This document shows positions 25,464 through 32,922 of a DNA stretch of 64,000 nt, piece by piece; the stretch's first letter is position 1; each line of letters begins with the position of its first letter. The DNA is from Candidatus Eisenbacteria bacterium (lineage in GTDB: Bacteria; Eisenbacteria; RBG-16-71-46; SZUA-252): NCBI GenBank assembly GCA_005893305.1, contig VBOZ01000017.1, forward strand, positions 77,635 to 141,634. Direction: 5' to 3'. Made by a program: the position numbers and the translations under genes. The notes beneath the pieces were generated by a model. The model was not told the origin of the DNA. It searched no databases and worked only from the letters and a program-made list of their open reading frames with translations.

Positions 25464-26538
25464 ACCTGCGAACCCGCTCGCGCCCCCGGGCCGCGTAGCC
25501 TGTCAGGGAATCCGGATCGGTCGCGGCCCCGCGCAGGATCCCCGCGAGGGCCCGGACGTCCCCCGCGGGGAAGAGGTGGCCAGCGTCGCCCACCACCTCG
25601 GGCACCGAGCCGCCGTCGCTCGCGACGATCGGTACGCCGGCGGCCATCGCGAAGAGGAGCGGGATTCCGAACCCCTCGTGGAGCGAGGGGTAGATGAAGA
25701 GCGAGGCGCCGGCGAAGAGCGCGGGCAGCTCGGAGTCCGGTACGTGGCCCAAGAACCGGGCGGGCAGCCCAAGCCGGCGCGCCATCCCTTCGCACCTGCG
25801 CGCATACGTGTTCCGGGCGCCGGCCAGGGCCAGCATCGGGGCGGACGTACGATCCGGAAACGCCTGGGAAACCGCCTCGAGTAGGGTCGGAATCGCCTTG
25901 CGCGGGTCAAATCCCCCGAGATAGAGCCAGTACGGGCGGCCGCCGGCCAGGCGGGCTCGAAGCGGCATGCCGTCGGCCTCTTCCGCCGGTCGGAACCAGC
26001 GCGGGAGCGGATTCGGCACGACCTCGACCCGGTGCGCGGCGGTCGGGAGGTGCTCCTCGATGTCGGATCGGCTCGTCTCGCTCACGGTCACGATCGCGGC
26101 CGCTTCGCGGGCCGAGGAGGAGAGAGCACGGCGATAGAGCGCCCTGTGGAGCCACGCTGGCCTCGGCCACGGGACGTCGCGCGGAAAGCGCCAGGGAATC
26201 AGATCGTGGATGGTCAGGATCGACGGAAAGGGGAGCCCCTTCGGCAGCCCATGATTCCACGCAGCGTGAAAGAGATCGGGAGCCGGGTCGATGCGCCGGA
26301 GGAGTCGGGGCAGCGCATTCCATTCCCATCGAATCCGCCCGCCCGCGCCCCGGCGGACGAGAACCGGGACGGTCGGAGGAATCCGGCCATGGGGTACGGG
26401 GCGGTTCGAGACGCCCACAAACGTGGCGCCCTCCCCCTCGAGCTCTTCGAGAATCTGCCCGATGACGACCCCGACGCCCGTAACGGACTCGAGCGCGAGC
26501 GGGCGGAGGTCGATGGCGATTCGAAGATCGCGGGTCAC
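25387..26538 (-). CDS. GT4-family glycosyltransferase, the only - strand gene of the glycan cluster
   Basis: The 383-residue GT-B enzyme begins RDLRIAIDLRPLALESVTGV. It has ILTIHDLIPWRFP, YWLYLGGFDPRKAIPTLLEA, FLGHVPDSELPALFAGAS and the GT4 signature PSLHEGFGIPLLFAMAAGVP. GTG at 26538 is chosen because the protein then starts directly before its first beta strand; the open frame continues upstream without family-like sequence. It is transcribed away from the gene at 26654, and its 3' end overlaps the convergent GT2 gene by 77 nt. Its orientation divides the glycan cluster into two transcription units. Confidence 0.87.
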   Translation of the reverse strand: MTRDLRIAIDLRPLALESVTGVGVVIGQILEELEGEGATFVGVSNRPVPHGRIPPTVPVLVRRGAGGRIRWEWNALPRLLRRIDPAPDLFHAAWNHGLPKGLPFPSILTIHDLIPWRFPRDVPWPRPAWLHRALYRRALSSSAREAAAIVTVSETSRSDIEEHLPTAAHRVEVVPNPLPRWFRPAEEADGMPLRARLAGGRPYWLYLGGFDPRKAIPTLLEAVSQAFPDRTSAPMLALAGARNTYARRCEGMARRLGLPARFLGHVPDSELPALFAGASLFIYPSLHEGFGIPLLFAMAAGVPIVASDGGSVPEVVGDAGHLFPAGDVRALAGILRGAATDPDSLTGYAARGRERVRRFSAKEFGERMLRVYARVASGRGEYA

Positions 26539-26595
26539 CGGCGGCACGCTACGGGAGCCGGCGCCTCCGGTCAACGATCGCTCGCATCCTACGCC

Positions 26596-26625
26596 TTGAC
26601 TTCGCCTTGCGCGGCCCGGTACCCT
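26596..26625 (+). promoter_or_regulatory. Possible sigma70-type promoter for the second half of the glycan cluster
   Basis: TTGACT (26596-26601) and TACCCT (26620-26625) are 18 nt apart in the 115-nt divergent gap between two glycosyltransferase genes. The -35 matches five of six consensus bases; the -10 matches only three. The position suits the GTG at 26654. This is a weak pattern match supported mainly by its location. Confidence 0.35.
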
Positions 26626-26653
26626 CATGGGATGCGCCATCACGGAGGCCCAC

Positions 26654-27805
26654 GTGCGTCCCATCTGGGACGTCGTCTGGCTGAGTGACATCCCATGGGG
26701 GAGCCTCTGGCAGCGGCCGCAACAACTCGCGACCCGCATTCCCGGCGACGCGAGGATTCTCTTCGTGGAGCCGTGGGCCCTTGGCCACGCCCCCGCGGTG
26801 AGGCCCGTCCCGGTCGCTCCCAGGATCGCGCGCGTATCGTTCCCATTCCTGCCCCTTCACGCGCGAGCGCATAGGCTGCGGCGCTTGGCGTACCACTTCG
26901 GGAGCTCGGCGCCGGCGACGGCGGCGTTCTTCGCGCTCCAGCGCGCGTGGGCCCGCGGGCTCCGGGGATTCTTCCGCCCGAATGCCAAGCGGCTCGCCCT
27001 CGTGCAGAACTTCATGAGCGCTCCCGCGCTGGACGCGTGGCGGCCCGATCGGGTCGTCTACGACATGATCGACGCGCCGCTCCACTTCGCGCCGGTCCCG
27101 CCGCGGCTCGTGCCGCTCTGGGAGGGACTGCTGCGCCGGGCGGACCGGGTGGTCGTCACGTCGGGTCCGCTCCAGGCGCTCGCGAAGAGCGGAGGCGCTC
27201 GCGAATCGCTGCTCGTGGGAAACGGAGTGGAAGCGTCCCGGTTCCGCTCGGCGGAGTCCCACCCCGCGACCTTGCCGGGCCCGCCCGACACGCCGGTCCT
27301 GGGCTACGTCGGATCGATCCATGCGTGGTTCGACGTTCCCCTGGTCGCGGCGCTCGCGCGCGCCATCCCCGAGGCGAGGATCGTGCTCGTTGGTCCGGCG
27401 CACCCCGCGACCGCGCGGGAGATCGCGCGCGCCGCGGCTCTGGCGCCGAATCTCCACTGGATCGGACCCAAGCCCTACGCCGAGATCCCGTCGATCGTCG
27501 GGGCGTTCCGCGTGGGGCTCATCCCGTTCCGGAGAACGCCGCTCACGGAGGCGGTCAATCCGGTGAAGCTGTACGAGTACGCGGCCGCGGGCGTTCCGTG
27601 CGTGACGACCCGGTTCAGCGACGAGGTCGACCTCTGGTCCGAGGCGGCCCGCGTCGCATCGACCGAGGAGCAATTCGTGAGCGAGGCGCGGGCGCTTCTC
27701 GCCGCGCCGCCCGACCGGGCGCCGCTCCGCGCCTTCGCCGAGCGGCACGACTGGGATGAGATCGCCCGCCGCTTCACCGCGATCTGCCTGGAGGACGCCG
27801 CGTGA
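26654..27805 (+). CDS. Glycosyltransferase (GT4-like)
   Basis: The 383-residue protein starts WDVVWLSDIPWGSLWQRPQQ. It contains YDMIDAPLHF, VLGYVGSIHAWFDVPLV, IVLVGPAHP and VNPVKLYEYAAAGVP, the last being the acidic donor-binding motif of this GT-B subgroup, often found in exopolysaccharide loci. A GGAGG at 26644-26648 sits five bases before GTG 26654, which decides the start over an in-frame ATG at 26627. Its stop overlaps the YfhO-like gene (GTGA). Confidence 0.87.
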   Translation: MRPIWDVVWLSDIPWGSLWQRPQQLATRIPGDARILFVEPWALGHAPAVRPVPVAPRIARVSFPFLPLHARAHRLRRLAYHFGSSAPATAAFFALQRAWARGLRGFFRPNAKRLALVQNFMSAPALDAWRPDRVVYDMIDAPLHFAPVPPRLVPLWEGLLRRADRVVVTSGPLQALAKSGGARESLLVGNGVEASRFRSAESHPATLPGPPDTPVLGYVGSIHAWFDVPLVAALARAIPEARIVLVGPAHPATAREIARAAALAPNLHWIGPKPYAEIPSIVGAFRVGLIPFRRTPLTEAVNPVKLYEYAAAGVPCVTTRFSDEVDLWSEAARVASTEEQFVSEARALLAAPPDRAPLRAFAERHDWDEIARRFTAICLEDAA

Positions 27806-30255
27806 AGCGACCGGCGGCGCGTGCCGGAGGGAAGGGCGCCGCGGGGTCCCGCGCGCGCGGGCCTTCGCCGGGCGACCGAGAGGGGAAGCCGTTCTCTTGG
27901 ACCTGGGCGTACGCGGCGGTCGCGCTCCTCGTTCTGCTCTTCTTGTATCCGATCGCCATGGGGAAGGTGTTTGTCTCGCCGGACTCCGTCGCGCCGGCCG
28001 GCTTCTCGAAGATCGCGACCGACGCGCTCGTGCACCGGCACGTCTATCCGCTCTGGAATCCGTTTCACTTCCTCGGGATGCCGACCTTCGGAAGCCTCGC
28101 CTTCGTGCCCTACGTCTACCCGCCGGACGCCCTCTTCGGTTTCTTACAGGAGGTTCTCCGGTTTCCGAAGATGACCTGGCTTCTGGCCCACTACATTCTG
28201 CTCGGCCTCGCGATGCTCGCGTTCCTGCGCGCCGCGGGCGCGGCCCCGGAGGGCGCCCTGCTCGGGGCATTCACGCTCGCCCTCACCCCGAATCTCGTGG
28301 CGGTCGGCGCTTTCGGGCACGGAAGCCAGATCATGACCGCGGCCTACCTGCCGCTCCTCCTCCTGCTCTTGGACCGCTTCGCGCGCCGCGGCTCGTGGCT
28401 CGCGCTGGCGGGATTCGCCTTCGCGGCGGCGTTCCAGCTGCTTCGCGCGCACGTGCAGATCGTCTTCTACTCCTGGATCGCGCTCACCCTCTACGCGCTG
28501 TTCCTCGGCGTCACGGCTCTCCGAGAAGGCCGGCGGGCGGAGGGAGTGCGCGCGTTCGCCGGGCTCGCGGCCGGCCTCGCCCTCGGATTCGGGATGAGCG
28601 CGTTCCTCTACCTGCCCGTTCATGAGTACGCGAAGCTCTCGACGCGCGGCGGCGGAGAGGGTGGGGGCGCGGGGCTCGTCTACGCGACCTCGTGGTCGTT
28701 CCATCCGCGCGAGATGCTGACCTTCGTGATCCCCAGCATGTTCGGCTTCGGGGGGAGCACGTACTGGGGCAGCATGCCGTTCACCGACTATCCGAACTAC
28801 ATGGGGATCGTCCCGCTGGCGTTCGCGGTCTATGGGGCCGCGCGCACGAGAGGGGTCACCCGGACGTATCTGGTCGCGCTCGCCGCGGTCGCGCTCCTGA
28901 TCTCCTTCGGGAAGCACCTCCAGCCCCTCTACTCGCTCCTCTACTACCATCTGCCGTTCTTCAACAAGTTCCGCGTCCCGGTCATGATCCTGGTCCTGGT
29001 GCAGTTCGCCACCGCGGCGCTCGCCGCGCTCGGGCTCACGAACGCGCTCCAGTCCCGTTCGAATCCCGCGGGCAAGGGGAGCGATTCCGGTTCGGCGTGG
29101 ATGCGCGGCGCGCTCCTCGCCGCCGTCGCGGGGTTCGGGGTGCTCTTCCTGATCAACCTCCTCGGCCCGGCCGTTCGAGACTACGCGGTTCGCTCCCGGC
29201 AGGGTTTCGACCCGAGCCACGCGCGCATGGCGCTCGACATGGCCTCCATCGACGCGATCAAGTCGGGGCTCTTCCTCGCGGCGGCGCTCGCCCTCGTGGG
29301 GATGGCGCGGAGGGGACGCCTCTCGCGGTCCGTCGCGGCGCTCCTGATCGTGGGCGTCACCGCGGCCGATCTCTGGACCATCGACCGGAAGATCATCGAT
29401 CCCCAGGTCGCGACGCCGCGCGAGTACGACGACAACTTCCGCGAGACGCCGGAGATCGCGTTCCTCAAATCCGATTCGACCCAGTTCCGGGTGTTCCCGC
29501 TCCGCTGGGACGACAGCCGGCTGGCCGCGTTCGGCATCGCGTCGGTTCTCGGCTATCACCCGGCGAAGCCGCGACTCTACCAGGCGTTCGTGGACACGGT
29601 CGGCATCCAGTCGTTCGAGATGCTCCGGCTCCTGAACGTGAAGTACATCCTCGCCGACGGCGCGTTTCCGCCCGGGACCAAGGACGTCGCGCTGAGGTAC
29701 GACGGGGAAGTGAAGGTGTACGAGGTCGAGGGGGTCCTCCCGCGGGCGTTCGTGGCCCACGCGATCCGCCAGGTCCGGGACGACGGGGTCGCCCTCGCGG
29801 TGATCCGGACCCGCGGGTTCGATCCGCACGCGGAGGTCCTCTGGAGCGAGCCGACCGCCGCTTCGCCGGTCTCCGCTCCCGGCGTCCCCGACTCGGTCCG
29901 GACGATTCGCTACGACTTCAACGAGGCCGAGTACCTGGCCTCCTCCTCCGCGCCTGGGCTCTTCGTCGTGATCGACGAGTTCGATCCCGACTGGGTCGCG
30001 ACCGTGGACGGAGCGCCGGCCGCGATCCATCGCGTGAACTACCTGATGCGTGGGGTGGCCCTCTCCCCGGGGGTCCACCGCGTCCGCTTCGCGTACGCGC
30101 CGCGAGCGCTTGCAGCGGGAATCCAGATTTCGCTCGCGTCGGTGCTCGTGGGCCTGCTCCTGGCGGGATGGGGGGCGTGGCGTACGGTGGCGCGACGGGC
30201 CCAGGGCGGATCGCCCGCCGCGGCGGCTCCGGCGGTTCCAGAGGCCAGGGAGTGA
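27802..30255 (+). CDS. YfhO-family membrane protein
   Basis: The 817-residue polytopic protein has about twelve membrane helices in the first ~520 residues. A soluble C-terminal domain follows, then one more helix near the end. The early loop SPDSVAPAGF, HVYPLWNPFHFLGMPTFG, HVQIVFYSW and the late LLRLLNVKYILADG are typical of YfhO proteins. The family has a GT-C-like fold and has been linked to glycosylation of envelope polymers such as lipoteichoic acid in Firmicutes. Here it probably transfers a sugar from polyprenyl phosphate outside the membrane. The next gene encodes a plausible donor-making enzyme, which supports this. Confidence 0.85.
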   Translation: MKRPAARAGGKGAAGSRARGPSPGDREGKPFSWTWAYAAVALLVLLFLYPIAMGKVFVSPDSVAPAGFSKIATDALVHRHVYPLWNPFHFLGMPTFGSLAFVPYVYPPDALFGFLQEVLRFPKMTWLLAHYILLGLAMLAFLRAAGAAPEGALLGAFTLALTPNLVAVGAFGHGSQIMTAAYLPLLLLLLDRFARRGSWLALAGFAFAAAFQLLRAHVQIVFYSWIALTLYALFLGVTALREGRRAEGVRAFAGLAAGLALGFGMSAFLYLPVHEYAKLSTRGGGEGGGAGLVYATSWSFHPREMLTFVIPSMFGFGGSTYWGSMPFTDYPNYMGIVPLAFAVYGAARTRGVTRTYLVALAAVALLISFGKHLQPLYSLLYYHLPFFNKFRVPVMILVLVQFATAALAALGLTNALQSRSNPAGKGSDSGSAWMRGALLAAVAGFGVLFLINLLGPAVRDYAVRSRQGFDPSHARMALDMASIDAIKSGLFLAAALALVGMARRGRLSRSVAALLIVGVTAADLWTIDRKIIDPQVATPREYDDNFRETPEIAFLKSDSTQFRVFPLRWDDSRLAAFGIASVLGYHPAKPRLYQAFVDTVGIQSFEMLRLLNVKYILADGAFPPGTKDVALRYDGEVKVYEVEGVLPRAFVAHAIRQVRDDGVALAVIRTRGFDPHAEVLWSEPTAASPVSAPGVPDSVRTIRYDFNEAEYLASSSAPGLFVVIDEFDPDWVATVDGAPAAIHRVNYLMRGVALSPGVHRVRFAYAPRALAAGIQISLASVLVGLLLAGWGAWRTVARRAQGGSPAAAAPAVPEARE

Positions 30256-30965
30256 AAGCGCTCGTCATCATTCCGACCTACGACGAGAGGGAGAACCTGG
30301 TCGAGCTCTTGGGCCGGGTCTTCGCCCAGAATCTTCCGACTGACGTTCTGATCGTGGACGATAACTCCCCGGACGGAACCGGCGAACTCGCCGACGAGCT
30401 GGCCGCGGCCAACCCGCGGGTGCACGTGATGCACCGCGCGGGAAAACTGGGGCTCGGATCCGCGTACGTGGCGGGCTTTCGGTGGGCGCTCGAGCGCGAC
30501 TACGAGGCCGTGTTCGAGATGGACGCCGATTTCTCCCACAACCCCGACAGCTTGGGAGAATTTCTCCGCGAGCTGGAGAACGCCGATCTCGTCCTGGGCT
30601 CGCGCTACCTGCACGGCGTCACGGTGGTCAACTGGCCGCTCTCGCGGCTGATCCTCTCATACAGCGCCAACGTCTACAGCCGGGTCATCACCGGCATGCG
30701 GGTCAAGGACCTCACCGGCGGGTTCAAGTGTTTCCGCCGCAGCGTTCTCGAGGCGATCGACTGGAGCCGAGTCGGATCGGACGGCTACGCCTTCCAGATC
30801 GAGATCAGCTTCAAGGCATGGAGAAAGGGCTTCCGGATCAAGGAGATCCCGATCATGTTCGTCGATCGTCGCGCGGGCAGCTCGAAGATGTCTCGCAAGA
30901 TCGTCCGCGAGGCGGTCTGGATGGTCTGGCGCCTGCGCCTCCTCGATCTCCTCGGCGCGCTCTAG
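30252..30965 (+). CDS. Polyprenol-phosphate mannosyltransferase-like GT2 enzyme
   Basis: The 237-residue protein is a compact DPM1-type enzyme without membrane helices. It shows VIIPTYDERENLVELL, VDDNSPDGTGELAD, the metal site MDADFSHNPDSL, GSRYLHG and LTGGFKCFRR. It should load a hexose onto polyprenyl phosphate at the inner membrane face. It overlaps the YfhO-like gene (GTGA), so the pair may form a donor-making and donor-using module. The exact sugar is not proven. Confidence 0.92.
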   Translation: MKALVIIPTYDERENLVELLGRVFAQNLPTDVLIVDDNSPDGTGELADELAAANPRVHVMHRAGKLGLGSAYVAGFRWALERDYEAVFEMDADFSHNPDSLGEFLRELENADLVLGSRYLHGVTVVNWPLSRLILSYSANVYSRVITGMRVKDLTGGFKCFRRSVLEAIDWSRVGSDGYAFQIEISFKAWRKGFRIKEIPIMFVDRRAGSSKMSRKIVREAVWMVWRLRLLDLLGAL

Positions 30966-30975
30966 GAGGCCCCGC

Positions 30976-32922
30976 GTGGGCATCTCGCTGGTCGTGGTCC
31001 ACTACAAGACCCGGGAGGCGCTCGCGCGGCTCCTCGATTCGCTGCGGGCCGCGAAGCCGTCCTCGCTCCGCGAGATCCTGATCGTGAACAACTCGGGCGA
31101 ACCCTTGGACGATCTCGCGCGCGGGGCGGGTTGGCCGGCGCGCGTCCTCACGCCCGGGAAGAACCTCGGGTACGCACGCGGCGTGAACGAGGGCATCCGG
31201 GCCGCGTCCGAGGAGGACGTGCTGATCCTGAATCCCGACGTCCAGGTCCCTCCCGGCTCGATCGAGGCCCTCGAGCGGGCGGCGGAGAGCCATCCGCGCG
31301 CGGGAATCCTTGCTCCCAGGCTTCTGAATCCCGACGGGAGCCTTCAGCTTTCCTCTCGCCGATTCTACAATTGGAGGACGCTGCTCCTTCGCCGTGTGCC
31401 CTTGGGAGCGCTCGTGGAGCGGAGCCGCGCGGTGCGCGCGCACCTGATGGCGGAATGGGACCACGAGGAGACCCGTGCCGTCGATTGGGTCTTGGGCGCC
31501 GCGATGTACGTCCGCCGCCGGGCGATGCGGGACGTGGGGCTGATGGATGAGCGGTACTTTCTCTACTTTGAAGACGTCGATTGGTGCCAGCGCATGTGGC
31601 GCCACGGCTTCGAGGTCGTCTACTGCGCCGAGTCGCGGATGGTCCACGACCACGCGCGGGCGAGCGCGCAGGGGCGGCCGCGTTCGGTCCGGGCGCACGC
31701 CGCCGGGCTCCTTCGCTTCACCGAGAAATGGAGCGCGATCGTGTACGCCATGAGCCAGCATCGCCGCCGCGTGGTACAGCTCCTGACCCTCGTCTCGGAC
31801 ATCGTCGCCGCCGCGGCGGCCTGCTTCGCCGCGTACGAGATCCGCGCCGCGCTCAATGCGTACTTCGAGCGGCCGGTCTACCCCATGCAGAGTTACAGCG
31901 GCCTCCTGTTCTTCACGATCGCGGTGACCGTGGCGGCCCTGGCGATGAACGGGCTCTACCGCCGCACGATCTTCAGCGAGGCGATCGAGCGCGGCTTCCT
32001 CATCGGGCAGGCGGTGATCCAAGCCGGCCTTCTCCTCATGGCGGCCACGTTCCTGTTCCAGATGCCACGGTACTCGCGCGTGCTGGTCCTGCTCGTCGGG
32101 CCAATCTTGTTCCTTTTTCTTCTCCTCTCGCGCGGGCTCCTGTCCCGCCTCGGCGCGGGCGCCCGGGCGCAAGGGTTCGCCTTCCGGCGGGTTCTTCTCC
32201 TCGGCTCCGGCTCGGAGGCCGAGCACGCGCGCGCGGCGCTCGAGGCCGCGCGCCGGGACGGATACGAGCCCCTTCACGCGGAGGCTCCGTCGGGCGAGGA
32301 GGAGACGCCGGAGGCGGCTGCGGCGCGCATCCGCGCGCTCGTCGACAGCGAGCGGATCCAGATCGTATGCGTCGTGCCGGAGTCCGACGAGATTCCCTAC
32401 CTGCTCGCGCTGGCCGCGTCCCTTCGCGATTCGGGAGCGGCGGTCTACTGGGCGGGATCGGTCGCGCACCTGGCGTCGGCCGCCGGGGAATCGCGGAAGC
32501 TCGGCCCCCTCCGCGCGGCCCTTCTCTACGCCCCGAGCCGCGGGCTCTCGCTCCGCGCCCGGAAGCGGGTGAGCGACCTCGCCCTGTCGTTTCTGGTCGC
32601 GCCATGGCGTTGGGGCCGTCTCAGGGAATACCTCGCCGCGCAAGGCGAGGCGATCGGGCCCGGCGAAGCCTGGCGGCAAGTTCTGTCCGGGGAGCGGAGC
32701 TGGGTCGGGCGGAGCGCGTACGAGACCGACCGCTGGACCGACGTCCCCGCCTGGGCGCGCCTCGCCCTCGAATCGCTTCGCCCGGGCGTGGTCTCTCCCT
32801 CGAGCGACGCCGCCTCGGACCGCAGGGCCCGTCTCGAATCGGAGCTTGCGTACCTCGCGAGATTCTCGCTCGCCGAGGATCTGCGCATCTTCCTGAGGGC
32901 GACGGCGGGAGGCGCGGGCTGA
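30976..32922 (+). CDS. GT2 glycosyltransferase fused to an eroded WcaJ-like sugar-phosphate transferase
   Basis: The 648-residue protein joins two families. Residues 1-275 are a GT2 domain with LVVVHYKTREALARLL, NLGYARGVNEG, LILNPDVQVPP and the late acidic motif LYFEDVDWCQRMW. Four membrane helices follow (about 277-395), then a CoA-binding-like Rossmann module (FRRVLLLGSGSEAEHA, about 408-525), the order found before the catalytic domain of WcaJ/WbaP-type enzymes. The C-terminal part starts like that domain (RKRVSDLALSFLVAPW, about 528) and ends like it (WRQVLSGERSWVG and LAEDLRIFLRA). The central catalytic motifs KFRTM and DELPQ are missing. Phosphotransferase activity is therefore unlikely. 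The GT2 part looks intact. Confidence 0.82.
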   Translation: MGISLVVVHYKTREALARLLDSLRAAKPSSLREILIVNNSGEPLDDLARGAGWPARVLTPGKNLGYARGVNEGIRAASEEDVLILNPDVQVPPGSIEALERAAESHPRAGILAPRLLNPDGSLQLSSRRFYNWRTLLLRRVPLGALVERSRAVRAHLMAEWDHEETRAVDWVLGAAMYVRRRAMRDVGLMDERYFLYFEDVDWCQRMWRHGFEVVYCAESRMVHDHARASAQGRPRSVRAHAAGLLRFTEKWSAIVYAMSQHRRRVVQLLTLVSDIVAAAAACFAAYEIRAALNAYFERPVYPMQSYSGLLFFTIAVTVAALAMNGLYRRTIFSEAIERGFLIGQAVIQAGLLLMAATFLFQMPRYSRVLVLLVGPILFLFLLLSRGLLSRLGAGARAQGFAFRRVLLLGSGSEAEHARAALEAARRDGYEPLHAEAPSGEEETPEAAAARIRALVDSERIQIVCVVPESDEIPYLLALAASLRDSGAAVYWAGSVAHLASAAGESRKLGPLRAALLYAPSRGLSLRARKRVSDLALSFLVAPWRWGRLREYLAAQGEAIGPGEAWRQVLSGERSWVGRSAYETDRWTDVPAWARLALESLRPGVVSPSSDAASDRRARLESELAYLARFSLAEDLRIFLRATAGGAG

